Shown: positions 53,387-63,536 of the stretch, piece after piece
How the letters are laid out: each line of letters begins with the position of its first letter
Numbering within the stretch: the first letter of the stretch is position 1
Origin: Sabulicella rubraurantiaca
Lineage (GTDB): Bacteria > Pseudomonadota > Alphaproteobacteria > Acetobacterales > Acetobacteraceae
NCBI RefSeq assembly: GCF_017355885.1
Contig: NZ_JAFEUU010000002.1
Coordinates: 186,001-250,000, forward strand
Direction of reading: 5' to 3'
DNA: 64,000 nucleotides
The notes under the pieces: generated by a model
What the model was told of the DNA's origin: nothing
Databases searched by the model: none
Seen by the model: only the letters and a program-made list of their open reading frames with translations
Position numbers and translations under genes: made by a program

Positions 53387-54701
53387 AAGCCTCCACCGCC
53401 GCGCCGAAGTGGTCCACGATGGCGGCGATTTCCTCGCGGGTTACGTTGTAGGGGGGTGCGAGCACCACGTGGTCGCCCTGGCGGCCATCGATGGTCCCGC
53501 CCATGGGATAGCAGGCGAGGCCGCGCGCATAGGCTTCCTGCCCCACCCGCGCATGCAGCTTCAGCGCCGGGTCGAACACCGCCTTGGTGGCGCGGTCCTG
53601 CACCAGTTCCACCGCCCAGAACAACCCGCGCCCGCGGATCTCGCCGACATGGGCGTGGTTGCCCAGGCGCTCGGTCAGCGCCGCTTCCAGCTCCGCGCCG
53701 CGGGTGCGGACGTTCTCCAGCAGGTCTTCCTCCGCGATCACCTGCTGCACGGCCAGCGCCGCCGCGCAGGCCATGGGATGCGCCTGGTAGGTGTGGCCGT
53801 GCATGAACCCGCCCGAGCCGTCGCGCAGCGCCGCGATGATGCGTCCGGAGACGAGGATGCCGCCGATGGGCTGGTAGCCGCCGCCCAACCCCTTGGCGAC
53901 CACCTGGATGTCCGGGGCGATTCCTTCCGCCTCCCAGGCATGGGTGGTGCCGCAGCGGCCCATGCCGCTCATCACCTCGTCCAGGATCAGCAGCGCGCCG
54001 TGGCGGTCGCAGATTTCGCGGACGCGGCGGAAATAGCCGGGCAGCGCCGTCGCGCATCCCAACGTCGCGCCCACCACCGTCTCGGCGCAGAAGGCGGCGA
54101 CGTTGTCGGGGCCCAGGCGCTGGAACTCCGCTTCCAGCTCGGCCGCCAGGCGTTCGACGTAATCCTCGTCGCTCTCTCCATCCGCGCGGCCGCGATAGGC
54201 GTAGCAGGGCGAGACATGGGAGAAGGCGTGGGACAGCACCGGCTCGTAGATGGCGCGGCGCATCATGTTGCCGCCCGCCGCGAGCGCGCCGAGCGTGTTG
54301 CCATGGTAGCTCTGCCGCCGCGCGATGAAGCGCGTGCGCTGGGGCTGACCGGCTTCCACGAAATACTGCCGCGCCATCTTCAGCGCCGCCTCCATCCCCT
54401 CCGAGCCGGAGGAGACAAAATAGGCATGGGTCAGCCCGCCCGGCGCGTGGCCCACCAGCGTATCGGCAAGGCGCTCGGCGCTCTCGCAGGAGAAGAGGCT
54501 GGTATGGGCGTAGCAGAGCGCGTCCATCTGCGCCCGCATTGCCGCCAGCACCTTGGGGTGCGCGTGCCCCAGGCAGGCGACGGCGGCCCCGCCCGAGCCA
54601 TCCATCACCCGATGTCCGTCTGCAGCGGTGAGCCAGATCCCCTCCCCCTTCACGGCGAGGGGCGGAGCGGCGTCGAGGCGACGATGGATCAGGTGCGGCA
54701 T
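53376..54701 (-). CDS. Class-III (PLP) aminotransferase
   Basis: A 441-residue fold-type I aminotransferase: YFVSSGSEGMEAALKMARQY, RRQSYHGNTLGAL, LILDEVMSGMGRCGTTHAW (Asp-Glu), the PLP lysine in VVAKGLGGGYQPIGG, and HGHTYQAHPMACAAAL. The subgroup often uses omega-amino acids or pyruvate. It is 20 bp after the nucleoside transporter gene on the same strand. Confidence 0.92.
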   Translation of the reverse strand: MPHLIHRRLDAAPPLAVKGEGIWLTAADGHRVMDGSGGAAVACLGHAHPKVLAAMRAQMDALCYAHTSLFSCESAERLADTLVGHAPGGLTHAYFVSSGSEGMEAALKMARQYFVEAGQPQRTRFIARRQSYHGNTLGALAAGGNMMRRAIYEPVLSHAFSHVSPCYAYRGRADGESDEDYVERLAAELEAEFQRLGPDNVAAFCAETVVGATLGCATALPGYFRRVREICDRHGALLILDEVMSGMGRCGTTHAWEAEGIAPDIQVVAKGLGGGYQPIGGILVSGRIIAALRDGSGGFMHGHTYQAHPMACAAALAVQQVIAEEDLLENVRTRGAELEAALTERLGNHAHVGEIRGRGLFWAVELVQDRATKAVFDPALKLHARVGQEAYARGLACYPMGGTIDGRQGDHVVLAPPYNVTREEIAAIVDHFGAAVEASIP

Positions 54702-54721
54702 GAGGGAAGGCTAGCGCCCTC

Positions 54722-55954
54722 TCAAGGCGGCGTCAGCAGCCCCACCGCCGCGCCCGAGATGGCGCAGGCGATGGTCCCGCCCAGCAGGGCGAGCGGGCCG
54801 AGCGCGGCGATCTCCGACCGCCGCTCCGGGCACATCGCCGTCAGCCCGCCCAGCATGATGCCGAGCGAGCCGAAATTGGTGAAGCCGCACAGCGCATAGG
54901 CGAGGATCAGCCGCGACCTCTCGCTCAGAGCATCGCCCGTGCGCGCCAGTTCCAGATAGGACACGAACTCGTTCACCACGAGCTTGATGCCGAGCAGCCG
55001 CCCGACCTCCGTCGCCTCCGTCCAGGGCACGCCCATCAGCCATGCCACCGGCCGGAACAGCGCGCCGGCGATGCTTTCCAGCGTGACGCCGAGCAGCGGC
55101 GCCAGCGCCTCGTTCAGCAGCGCCACCAGCGCCACGAAGGCAATGAGCAGCGCCATGATGCCGAGCAGGAGCTGCAGCCCATCCGTGGTGCCGCGCACCA
55201 GCGCATCCAGCGTGCCGTCATAGAGCCGGGGCGCCGCGCCGCCCTCCGTCGCCGCCTCGCCGGGGCGCAGCAGCAGCGCGACGAGGACCGAGGCAGGGGC
55301 GGAGATGACGGAAGCCGTAAGCAGCTGCCCTGCCGCCCCAGGCACCACGGGCGCGATCATCGCCGCATAGACCACCAGCATGTTGCCTGAGATCGTCGCC
55401 AGCCCCGCGACCATGACCAGCAGCATCTCCGACCGGCTCAGCCGCGCCAGCCACGGCTTGATGAGCAGCGGCGCCTCCACCATGCCGACGAAGACATTGG
55501 CCGCGGTGCTGAACCCCGCCGCGCCGCCCAGGCCGAAAAGGCGCCGCAGCGCCCGCGACATCAGCCCGACGATGAAGGGCAGGATGCGCCAGTGATACAG
55601 CACGGCCGAGAGCGCGCCGACCAGCAGCACCAGCGGCAGCGCCTGGAAGAAGAGGATGAAGGAGCCGCCGGGCAGCGTTTCCGCGTAGGGCAGCGGCCCA
55701 CCGCCCAGGAAGCCGAAGACCAGCGAGGTCCCGGCCCGCGTCGCTCGGGCCAGCGCCTCGACCACATCGCCCAGCCAGCCCAGCGCGGCACGCAGCGGCG
55801 GCACATGCAGCATCAGCGCGGCGAGGCCCAGCGTTGCCCCCAGCCCGGCCAGGACAAGGCGCGGCGCGACCGGCCGCCGAAACCCACCGCAGGCCCAGGA
55901 CAGCAGGCAGAAGGCGACCAGCCCGAGCGCGGACTGAAGCTGGAGGAGGCTCAC
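54722..55954 (-). CDS. Concentrative nucleoside transporter (NupC/CNT family)
   Basis: A 410-residue membrane transporter: GGPLPY and FFQALPLVLLVGALSAVLYHW at the start of the core, the GFSTAANVFVGMVEAPLLIKPWL and VMVAGLATISGNMLVVYAAMI motifs, KLVVNEFVSYLEL, and LAYALCGFTNFGSLGIMLGG. It imports nucleosides with H+ or Na+. It begins with GTG, overlapping the rmuC stop (GTGA), so it is coupled to rmuC and purH expression. Confidence 0.94.
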   Translation of the reverse strand: MSLLQLQSALGLVAFCLLSWACGGFRRPVAPRLVLAGLGATLGLAALMLHVPPLRAALGWLGDVVEALARATRAGTSLVFGFLGGGPLPYAETLPGGSFILFFQALPLVLLVGALSAVLYHWRILPFIVGLMSRALRRLFGLGGAAGFSTAANVFVGMVEAPLLIKPWLARLSRSEMLLVMVAGLATISGNMLVVYAAMIAPVVPGAAGQLLTASVISAPASVLVALLLRPGEAATEGGAAPRLYDGTLDALVRGTTDGLQLLLGIMALLIAFVALVALLNEALAPLLGVTLESIAGALFRPVAWLMGVPWTEATEVGRLLGIKLVVNEFVSYLELARTGDALSERSRLILAYALCGFTNFGSLGIMLGGLTAMCPERRSEIAALGPLALLGGTIACAISGAAVGLLTPP

Positions 55955-57492
55955 GCCTCCTCTTCTTCCTCGACCATGGCGTCGAGCTGGAGAAGTTCGG
56001 TGCCCTCTTCACCCGGCAGCAGGTCCACCTCGCGCAGCTTGCGGGTGATGGCGCGGGTGCGGGTGCGTGCGGCACCGATGGTGCGATCCACCGTGCCGAC
56101 CTGCTTCGCCAGCTTCTCCAGCACGCCGTCCATCTTTGCCATCTCGCCCTTGGTGGCGGAAAGCAGCTTCTGCACGCCTTCCGCATTCTTCGACAGCGCG
56201 AGCTGCACGTAGCCCAGCTGGATGTTCTTCAGCATCACCGGAAGCATGAAGGGCCCGGCGACATAGATGCGGGAATTGCGCGCGAGGTCCTCGATCAGCC
56301 CAGGCATGCGCGCAATCTCGGCATAGAGCCCCTCGGTGGGAACGAACATCAGCGCGTAGTCGGTGGAGCGCGGCGGGCAGATATACTTGCTGGCGATCTT
56401 CGCCGCCTCGCCGCGCACGCGAACCTCGAGCGCCTTGCGGCAGCGCGCCTCCTCCGCCGTGTCGCCCGCCTCGTGCGCCAGGATCAGCCGCTCGTAATCC
56501 TCGCAGGGGAACTTGGCGTCGAGCGGCAGGAGGGCGCGCTCCTCGCCGCCCGGCATGCGGATGCAGAACTCCACTACATCCAGGCTGTCCTCGCGCAGCG
56601 TCACGTTGGTCTCGTAGGCGCCGGGAGGTAGGAAGTCGTCGAGCATCTGCTTCAGCTGCGCCTCGCCCCAGCCGCCGCGCGTCTTGATGTTGCCGAAGAG
56701 CCGCTTCAGGTCGCCCACCTGCGAAGCGACGGACTGGACGTTGCCCATCATCTGCTGGATGGCGGCGAACTGGTCGAGCACGCGCTGGAAGCTCTCGTTC
56801 ATCTGCTTCTCGACCGCGCCGGCCAGCTGCTCGTTCACGCTGCGCTGGATCTCGCCGAGGCGCTTCTCGCTCGTCTCCGCCATCTCCTTCAGCTTGCGGT
56901 CGAGCAGGTCGCGCGAGGCATTGGCCTCGGCGGCGAGGCGCTCTAGCACCGCCTTCTCCTGCTGCGCCAGGGAGGCGGTCACCTTGCCGGTGAGCCCATC
57001 CGTCGCCTCGCGCAGCTTCTCCAGCCGCTCGGCCTGCTCGGCGCGGCCGGTCTTCGCATCGGTGGCGAGGCGCTCCAGCAGCGCCGCCTCCATGCGCGCC
57101 AGCGCGGCCGCTTGGTCCAGCGCGCCCTGCGCCAGGGCCTGCTGCATGCGCTCATGGGCGGCGCGGAGTTCTTCCAGCTTGGCGCCCTGCTCGGCGCGGC
57201 CGGCACGCGCATCCTCGGCCAGTCGGTCGCCCAGCCCCTGCTGCAGCGCGGCGAGGGCCTTCGTCTGCTCGACGGCGAAGCCGCTGATCGCGGGACCGAT
57301 CAGCGCATGCACCCGTTCCGGCATGCCGCGCAGATCCGCCGCCAACTCGCCCAGCCGCTCGCCCTGGCGCTCCACCGTCGCCTGGCAGGTGGCCAACGCC
57401 GGGTCCGGCGGGGTGCGCCGGAACAGGAGGATGGCGAGGAACAGGGCTTGGACGGCCAGGACCCCGACCAGCAGCAAGGCTTCCACCGACAT
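55951..57492 (-). CDS. rmuC: DNA recombination protein RmuC
   Basis: A 513-residue protein: N-terminal membrane helix (about 3-24), a long coiled-coil (about 50-230, heptads rich in Ala, Glu, Arg, Leu) and the PD-(D/E)XK-like RmuC domain with [28 protein letters not shown] and [13 protein letters not shown]. It limits inversions at short inverted repeats. It lies 41 bp after purH on the same strand. Confidence 0.94.
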   Translation of the reverse strand: MSVEALLLVGVLAVQALFLAILLFRRTPPDPALATCQATVERQGERLGELAADLRGMPERVHALIGPAISGFAVEQTKALAALQQGLGDRLAEDARAGRAEQGAKLEELRAAHERMQQALAQGALDQAAALARMEAALLERLATDAKTGRAEQAERLEKLREATDGLTGKVTASLAQQEKAVLERLAAEANASRDLLDRKLKEMAETSEKRLGEIQRSVNEQLAGAVEKQMNESFQRVLDQFAAIQQMMGNVQSVASQVGDLKRLFGNIKTRGGWGEAQLKQMLDDFLPPGAYETNVTLREDSLDVVEFCIRMPGGEERALLPLDAKFPCEDYERLILAHEAGDTAEEARCRKALEVRVRGEAAKIASKYICPPRSTDYALMFVPTEGLYAEIARMPGLIEDLARNSRIYVAGPFMLPVMLKNIQLGYVQLALSKNAEGVQKLLSATKGEMAKMDGVLEKLAKQVGTVDRTIGAARTRTRAITRKLREVDLLPGEEGTELLQLDAMVEEEEEA

Positions 57493-57533
57493 GCGCGCAC
57501 CCCCCGAATCGCGGGGAGTGTCGCAAGCCGGGC

Positions 57534-59108
57534 TCAGTGGCGGAAGTGGCGCATCCCGGTGAAGACCATGGCCAGCCCCGCCTCGTCGGCTGCTGCGATA
57601 ACTTCATTGTCGCGCATGGAACCGCCGGGCTGGATCACCGCGGTCGCGCCGGCCGCCGCAGCGGCCTGCAACCCGTCGGCGAAGGGGAAGAAGGCGTCGG
57701 AGGCGACGACGCTGCCCTGGGCGAGCGGCGTGTCGAGACCGGCGGCCTTCGCCGCCTCCCCCGACTTCCAGGCCGCGATGCGCGAGGAATCCACGCGGCT
57801 CATCTGCCCCGCCCCGATGCCCACCGTCGTGCCATCCTTGACGTAGATGATGGCGTTGCTCTTCACGTGCTTGCAGACGCGGAAGGCGAAGAGCAGGTCC
57901 TGCATTTCTCCCTCCGTGGGCGCGCGCTTCGTCACCACCTTCAGCGCCTCGCGCGCCACGCGGCCCGCATCGCGCGACTGCGCCAGGAAGCCGCCGGAGA
58001 CGGAGCGGAACACCGTGCCGGGCGCGGCCGGGTCGGGCATACCGCCGGTCAGCAGCAGGCGGAGGTTCTTCTTGCGCGCAAAGGCGGCGATGGCGGCGTC
58101 ATCCGCCTCGGGGGCGATGACGACCTCGGTGAACAGGCTCGCCATCTTTTCCGCCGCCTCGGCATCCAGGCGGCGATTCACGGCGATGATGCCGCCGAAG
58201 GCGCTTACCGGATCGCAGCGCAGCGCCGCGTCCCAAGCTTCGGACAGCGTCGCGCCCTCAGCCACGCCGCAGGGATTGGCGTGCTTCACGATCACCACGG
58301 CCGGGCGCTCGAACTCGGCCACGCACTCGAAGGCGGCATCCGTGTCGTTCAAATTGTTGAAGGAGAGTTCCTTGCCCTGCACCTGCCGCGCCGTGGCGAT
58401 GCCGGGACGGTTCGATCCGTCGAGGTAGAAGGCGGCGCGCTGGTGCGGGTTCTCGCCGTAGCGCAGCGTCTGGCGCAGCAAGCCCGCGAAGGCGAGACGC
58501 TGCGGGAACTCCTCCTCCAGCTGTCCGCTGAACCACTGGCTGATCGCGGAGTCATAGGCGGCGGTGCGCGCATAGGCGGCGGCGGCGAGGCGGCGGCGCA
58601 GGGCAGCGCTCGTCCCGCCCACCTCCAGCTCCGCCCGCACCTCGTCCAGCTGCGCGGCTTCCGTCACCACCACCACATGCGCGTGGTTCTTGGCCGCCGA
58701 GCGGATCATCGCCGGGCCACCAATGTCGATGTTCTCGATGCAATCCTCGAAGGGCGCGCCCTTCGCCACCGTCGCCTCGAAGGGGTAGAGGTTCACCGCC
58801 ACGAGGTCGATCGGCGCGATGTTGTGCTCCTCCATCTGCGCCAGATGATCGGCGGCGTCGCGCCGGCCCAGGATGCCGCCATGCACCTGCGGCACCAGCG
58901 TCTTCACCCGGCCTTCCAGGATCTCGGGGAAGCCGGTGTGCTCGCTCACATCCTTCACCGGGATGCCTGCCGCGCGGATCGCCGCCGCCGTGCCGCCGGT
59001 GGACAGGATCTCCGCCCCCTGCCCCGCCAGGAAGCGGGCGAACTCCACGATGCCGGTCTTGTCGGACACGGAAAGCAGCGCGCGGCGGACGGGGATGCGG
59101 TCGGTCAT
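57534..59108 (-). CDS. purH: Bifunctional AICAR formyltransferase/IMP cyclohydrolase PurH
   Basis: A 524-residue enzyme of the last two purine synthesis steps. N-terminal IMP cyclohydrolase domain about 1-195 ([51 protein letters not shown]), then the AICAR transformylase domain with [55 protein letters not shown] and [14 protein letters not shown] at 59108. Followed by rmuC and the nucleoside transporter. Confidence 0.98.
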   Translation of the reverse strand: MTDRIPVRRALLSVSDKTGIVEFARFLAGQGAEILSTGGTAAAIRAAGIPVKDVSEHTGFPEILEGRVKTLVPQVHGGILGRRDAADHLAQMEEHNIAPIDLVAVNLYPFEATVAKGAPFEDCIENIDIGGPAMIRSAAKNHAHVVVVTEAAQLDEVRAELEVGGTSAALRRRLAAAAYARTAAYDSAISQWFSGQLEEEFPQRLAFAGLLRQTLRYGENPHQRAAFYLDGSNRPGIATARQVQGKELSFNNLNDTDAAFECVAEFERPAVVIVKHANPCGVAEGATLSEAWDAALRCDPVSAFGGIIAVNRRLDAEAAEKMASLFTEVVIAPEADDAAIAAFARKKNLRLLLTGGMPDPAAPGTVFRSVSGGFLAQSRDAGRVAREALKVVTKRAPTEGEMQDLLFAFRVCKHVKSNAIIYVKDGTTVGIGAGQMSRVDSSRIAAWKSGEAAKAAGLDTPLAQGSVVASDAFFPFADGLQAAAAAGATAVIQPGGSMRDNEVIAAADEAGLAMVFTGMRHFRH

Positions 59109-59247
59109 GGCGGGGGTTCCGGTGGCGGTTTCGCGCGGTCTAGAGCGAAAGGGCCGGGCCGGAAACCTCCAGGGGCGCAGCCTTCCCATGCGATGCAACC
59201 CTTCCCTGCCCCTGTGGCTTGCTCCTTTCGGCAGGAGGATGGCGGCG

Positions 59248-60534
59248 ATGGTGCAAGGCGACACACCGGGGCGGCGGGAGGCAATGGCCCTGCTGCTCGG
59301 CCTGGGTGGATGCGCCTCCTTCCCCGATCTGCCAGACCGGGGCATCGCGGACGCCCCCTTGTTCCGCGAGGCCATGGCGGATGCGCCTCTCCTCCAGGGC
59401 AATGCGGTGGGGCTGCTGGCCGGCGGGCCGCGCGTGCTGATCGAGGTGTTCCGTATGATCGAGGCGGCGCGCGACCACGTCCATCTCGAGTTCTTCATCG
59501 TCGAGGACGTCCGGCGGCCCGGCAGCGGCGAATTGCTGTTCGACCTGCTGCGCCGGAAGTTGCGCGAGGGCGTGGCGGTGAACGTGATCTACGACAGCCT
59601 GGGCTCCTCCCGCACCAGCCGGGCCGAGTTCGACGCGCTGCGCGAGGCGGGGGCGCGGCTGCTTTCCTTCAACCCGGCCAATCCGCTGGAGGTGCGCCGC
59701 GCTTGGCGGCCCAACCACCGCACCCACCGCAAGATCCTGGTGGTGGATGGGCGCGTGGCGCTCACCGGCGGCGCCAACCTCCATGGGGTCTATGCCAATC
59801 GCTGCGGCCCCGGCGCCGTGGATCCGGAGGTGGACCCGGAGGAGGCGTGTTGGGACGATGTCGGGCTGCGCATCGAAGGGCCAGCGGTGCTGGCCTTCCA
59901 GCGCCTGTTCCTCGACACCTGGGAGAGCCAGGGCGGCGGAGCGCTGGCGCCCCGCGACTGGTTTCCCGCACCGCGCCGCCCGGGACCGACCGCCATGCGC
60001 GTGCTCGGCTCCTCGCCCGTCCAGGGGCGGCCGCTCTTCCATGTCGCCCGGCTGGCGGCGCTGGAGGCGGCGCGCCGCAGCGCCATCATCTGCACCGGCT
60101 ATTTCGTCCCCGCCCCCCGCGAGATGACGGAGATCCTGCGCGCGGCGCGGCGCGGGGTGGCGGTGAGCCTGCTGCTGCCCGGCGCCTCCGACCACGCCAT
60201 GCCGCTGCACATCCAGCGCTCGCTCTATGGCGATCTGCTGGAAGCGGGGGCACGGATCTTCGAGGTGCATGACCGGGTGATGCACGCCAAGCTGGCGGTA
60301 GTGGATGGGGAATGGTCCGCCGTTGGCTCTTCCAACCTCGACCGGCGCAGCGCCGCCTGGAATGACGAGGTGGACGCCATCCTGTTCGGCCCCGAATTCG
60401 GCGGGGCGCTGGAACGCCTGCTGGGAGGCCGCATCGCGGGTGCGCGCGCGGTGACGCTGGCAGAATGGCGCGCGCGGCCCTTCGGCCAGCGCGTGCGCGA
60501 GATGCTGTCCTGGAGCTTTGCGGATCAGCTCTAG
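59248..60534 (+). CDS. Phospholipase D-family protein (cardiolipin synthase-like), putative lipoprotein
   Basis: A 428-residue protein with two HKD motifs: [21 protein letters not shown] and [22 protein letters not shown]-terminus [10 protein letters not shown] is a lipobox-like sequence, so it may be membrane anchored. It makes or remodels cardiolipin or cleaves phosphodiesters. Start: ATG at 59248 has AGGAGG at 9 nt; upstream in-frame ATGs (59188, 59239) are less well placed. Divergent from purH. Confidence 0.88.
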   Translation: MVQGDTPGRREAMALLLGLGGCASFPDLPDRGIADAPLFREAMADAPLLQGNAVGLLAGGPRVLIEVFRMIEAARDHVHLEFFIVEDVRRPGSGELLFDLLRRKLREGVAVNVIYDSLGSSRTSRAEFDALREAGARLLSFNPANPLEVRRAWRPNHRTHRKILVVDGRVALTGGANLHGVYANRCGPGAVDPEVDPEEACWDDVGLRIEGPAVLAFQRLFLDTWESQGGGALAPRDWFPAPRRPGPTAMRVLGSSPVQGRPLFHVARLAALEAARRSAIICTGYFVPAPREMTEILRAARRGVAVSLLLPGASDHAMPLHIQRSLYGDLLEAGARIFEVHDRVMHAKLAVVDGEWSAVGSSNLDRRSAAWNDEVDAILFGPEFGGALERLLGGRIAGARAVTLAEWRARPFGQRVREMLSWSFADQL

Positions 60535-60588
60535 ACCCGCTTTGCCGCATTCGGATGCGACGAAAGGGGTCTATCCTGTCGTTTGAAC

Positions 60589-60632
60589 GCATTTTCCGAG
60601 TCGTCGAGCGATCCCGCTCGGCTTGAAAATGC
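60589..60632. terminator. Nested inverted repeat between convergent genes
   Basis: The outer stem GCATTTTC (60589-60596)/GAAAATGC (60625-60632) encloses the perfect hairpin CGAGCG-ATCC-CGCTCG (60605-60620). It ends 6 nt before the glycosyltransferase stop. It probably terminates both genes; its layout also resembles dispersed intergenic palindromes of other alphaproteobacteria. Confidence 0.6.
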
Positions 60633-60638
60633 TTCAGA

Positions 60639-61748
60639 TCAGAGGCCCAGCAGGTCGAGCGTGCGTTCCACCACCCGCGCCTCGGTGAAGCGGTCGAGGG
60701 CGCGCTGGCGGCCCGCCTCGCCCATCGCGCGGCGCTCCGTCGCGTCGGCGGCGAGACGCGCGAGGGCGGCTTCCAGCCGGACGGTGTCGCGGGACGGGAC
60801 CAGCAGACCGGTTTCCCCGTCGCGCACCAATTCGCGGCAGCCCTTGATGTCGGTGGAAACCACCGGCAGGCCGGAGAGCATCGCCTCGATCACGCTCATC
60901 GGCAGCCCCTCGAAATGCGAGGGCAGGCAGAACGCATCGGCCGCCTGGAGGAAGCGCGCCACGTCGTGGCGATAGCCGAGGCGACGCAGCCGTGTGCCCA
61001 TTGCCGCTTCCGCCCGCGCGAAATGCGGCGCCATGTCCTCGCCGTGGTCAGAGGCGAGACGTTCGCCGATCGCCCAGAGATGCAGACGGGGCACCGCCGC
61101 CGCCGCTTCCAGCAATTCGGGCCAGCCCTTGTGCCGGACGAGGCGCGACACGGCGAGGACGACGCAATCGCCCTCCTCTACCCCCATCTCCGCCCGCAGC
61201 GCCGCACGTGTCGTGGCGTCGGGATGGAATAGGGCGGGGTCGCGGCCATTGCCCGTTGCGGTGGCGCCCCGGTGGATGAACAGGCGGCTGGCATCCCGCG
61301 CCTCCTCCTCGCTCACCGTCAGGAATGTGTCGGTGAGGCGGCCGCCCAGCCATTCCATCCCGAGCGACAGGCCGCGCCGCCAGATCGGGCCGGGCTGGTT
61401 GAACAGGAAGCCGTGGCTCGTATAGGCGATGCGCTTCACGCCGAGCGACCGTGCCGCGACACGCGCCAGCAGGCCCGAGATGGGCATGTGCGCATGGACG
61501 AGGTCGAAGCGCTCTGCCGCCATCAGCTCGCGCAGTTCCCGGAGGGCACGGAGTTGCGCACGCGGGTCGAGCGAGCGGGCAAGCGACGGGGTGAGGATGC
61601 GGAAGCCTTCCGCACGTGGCCCGTCCAGCAACGGGCCTTCGGCGCAGATCCCCACCACCTCATGCCCGCGCGCGCGGGCGCCGCGCATCAGCGGCAAAAG
61701 GAAATGCCGCAGGGAGAAATCCACGTTCGTAACCTGCGCCACTTTCAT
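60639..61748 (-). CDS. Glycosyltransferase family 4 protein
   Basis: A 369-residue GT-B retaining transferase: MKVAQVTNVDFSLRHFLLPLM with the N-terminal Gly/His nucleotide-sugar region, VHAHMPISGLLARVAARSLG, YTSHGFLFNQ, VLAVSRLVRHKGWPELLEA (donor pocket) and the EX7E motif in FCLPSHFEGLPMSVIEAMLSGLPVV. It adds a sugar to a lipid or polysaccharide; specificity is unknown. It follows the heparinase-like gene by 169 bp. Confidence 0.92.
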   Translation of the reverse strand: MKVAQVTNVDFSLRHFLLPLMRGARARGHEVVGICAEGPLLDGPRAEGFRILTPSLARSLDPRAQLRALRELRELMAAERFDLVHAHMPISGLLARVAARSLGVKRIAYTSHGFLFNQPGPIWRRGLSLGMEWLGGRLTDTFLTVSEEEARDASRLFIHRGATATGNGRDPALFHPDATTRAALRAEMGVEEGDCVVLAVSRLVRHKGWPELLEAAAAVPRLHLWAIGERLASDHGEDMAPHFARAEAAMGTRLRRLGYRHDVARFLQAADAFCLPSHFEGLPMSVIEAMLSGLPVVSTDIKGCRELVRDGETGLLVPSRDTVRLEAALARLAADATERRAMGEAGRQRALDRFTEARVVERTLDLLGL

Positions 61749-61799
61749 CGCGCGCAGCCGGAATCACCCAAACAGGAAAGGGAACCGTCCCGATAGAAT

Positions 61800-61818
61800 C
61801 CGGCCGCAAGGCGGCCGG
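61800..61818. terminator. Perfect hairpin between the heparinase-like and glycosyltransferase genes
   Basis: CCGGCCGC (61800-61807), loop AAG, GCGGCCGG (61811-61818). No T-tract. It is either an attenuator within the minus-strand gene row or a leader structure for the glycosyltransferase gene. Confidence 0.45.
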
Positions 61819-61917
61819 CGCGCGGTTCGAAACCTCTCCGCGCGCGCTCCCCCTCTGAGGCGCGCAAGCTAAGCGGCCGGAGGCCACGCCCGGCGCCTGA
61901 GGGCGCGAAAAGGGCGA

Positions 61918-63534
61918 TCACGCGGGGTGCGCGGGGACCCGCGTGGTCGCCCACTGGATGGACTCGCTCTCGCTCTCGGCGGTCAGCACGACCTGCTGGG
62001 CGCGGCGCATCTCAGCGCTGGACATGGAGACGCTGTCCTCGAGCGCCACGCGGGCGCCGCGGGCGCGCAGGCGCCAACCCTGGCCGCCGGGCAGGCGCAT
62101 CAGCACGCCGCCTTCTTCCTCCTGCAAGGTGGCGGTCACCGACGGGTGCAGGTGGAACCGCACCACGGAGGCGACGCCGGCGCCGGGGAAGGGTTCCAGC
62201 ATGTCCTCGCCGCGCAGATCGTCGCCGCTCTCGCTCAGGTAGAGGCGGCGGCGATGCACCACGCCATGGGTGCGGCGATAGCCGTCATGGCTCGCCTCCA
62301 GCCATTGCGCGCCGCTCGCCTCCTGGCGCTCGATCTCCACGCGCTCGGGGCGGCGGTTCAGCCCTTCCTCGCGCAGTTCGGCGCTATTGGTGTCGGCAAG
62401 GGTCAGGGTGGAATGGGCGGCGGTGGAGCGCATCGCGTCGCGCCAGGCGGGGTCCCCGGCCGGCACGGCGCCGCAATTCACGATCAGCTTGTCACGACCG
62501 ACCGACATCTCGAAGGACAGCGTGCCCGCATGGGCAAGGCGGTCGGCGCCGCGCGGCAGGCCGGTCGCCGGGTCGGCCGGGCGGGGCGGCGGCGGCCCGC
62601 CGCAATCGGCGATCACCAGCGTCCGGCCCGAGGCCAGACGGTGGAACCCCGTCTCCTCGAGCAGCATGGGGGCGCGGCCGCGCGCTTGGCCCTGGGCCAG
62701 CACCACGTCCACCGTGGCTGGCGGCTCCTCCCGCGTCGCGTTGAACAGGGCCAGCGTGCCGTCGCCGTGGCGGAACAGGCGCAGCGCCTGGCCCGCGCGC
62801 TCCAGCGCCGCCGTCAGCTGCGGCGGAACGGCGATGCTGCACCCGGTCAGCATGTTGCGGATCTCGATCAGGTCCTGCAGCGCCAGGAACTGCACGGCGG
62901 GCGAACGCTCCACATGGCCGCCATCGGGATGGAATTGCCGCTCCAACTCGCCAGGCAGGAAGCGCAGGGCGCGGAGGAGCCAGCCTTCCTCCTCCAGTGC
63001 GATGGAGGCAGCGACCACGCCCTTCAACGCCAGCAGCGCGCCGCGATGCGCGGCTTCCTCCGGCAGGGCGGCGGCAAGGTTGCGGCCATCCAGGGCAAGG
63101 CGCTGCATCAGCGCGCGGCGGAACCCATCCTCCGCCGTCTCGGCGAAGAAGTCCCAGTGGCCGAGCCAAGCGCAGACGCGCGCCCCGGCCACTTCCGGCG
63201 CCTCGGCCAGCGCCTCGCGCGCGCCGCGGGCCAGCCAGTCCTCGGCCAGGTCGCGCGCGGCGACGCGTGCGGCATCGGTGCCCAGCATCCGCAGGTCGCG
63301 CAGCCAGGTGTAGCCATGCAGCGCGGCGCGCCAGCGCACCGGACCGCGCGAGGCGTCCCAGCCGCCCAGGGGGCGCGCCGTGCCTGCCACCTCCAGCTCG
63401 CCGCGCAGGATACGCGCGCCGCGCTGCGCGTCGCCGGGCCAAAGGTCGCGGAAGGCGCGGGCCGGGTTGTCCGGCACGCGCACAGGCTTCAGCCGCGACA
63501 GGACACGGCGGGCGTTGCGGAACATGTCGCTCAT
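61918..63534 (-). CDS. Heparinase II/III family protein
   Basis: A 538-residue protein with an all-helical alpha/alpha toroid in the first half (WLRDLRMLGTDAARVAARDLAEDWLARG, ALDGRNLAAAL, the catalytic-like RQFHPDGGHVERSPAVQ) and a beta-rich C-terminal half (LSFEMSVGRDKLIVNCGA, AAHSTLTLADTNSAEL, HDGYRRTHGVVHRRRLYLSE). In alphaproteobacteria this gene typically travels with rpe and purH. Polysaccharide lyase activity is inferred. ATG at 63534, 2 bp after rpe. Confidence 0.93.
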   Translation of the reverse strand: MSDMFRNARRVLSRLKPVRVPDNPARAFRDLWPGDAQRGARILRGELEVAGTARPLGGWDASRGPVRWRAALHGYTWLRDLRMLGTDAARVAARDLAEDWLARGAREALAEAPEVAGARVCAWLGHWDFFAETAEDGFRRALMQRLALDGRNLAAALPEEAAHRGALLALKGVVAASIALEEEGWLLRALRFLPGELERQFHPDGGHVERSPAVQFLALQDLIEIRNMLTGCSIAVPPQLTAALERAGQALRLFRHGDGTLALFNATREEPPATVDVVLAQGQARGRAPMLLEETGFHRLASGRTLVIADCGGPPPPRPADPATGLPRGADRLAHAGTLSFEMSVGRDKLIVNCGAVPAGDPAWRDAMRSTAAHSTLTLADTNSAELREEGLNRRPERVEIERQEASGAQWLEASHDGYRRTHGVVHRRRLYLSESGDDLRGEDMLEPFPGAGVASVVRFHLHPSVTATLQEEEGGVLMRLPGGQGWRLRARGARVALEDSVSMSSAEMRRAQQVVLTAESESESIQWATTRVPAHPA

Positions 63535-63536
63535 GC

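Noticed and set aside
59188-59247. Upstream ATGs for the phospholipase D gene
   Set aside because: Only the ATG at 59248 has a properly spaced AGGAGG; the others would disturb the lipobox position.
57537-60272. A 911-codon plus-strand frame antisense to purH and out of frame with the phospholipase D gene
   Set aside because: No family similarity; purH on the other strand has complete domain structure.
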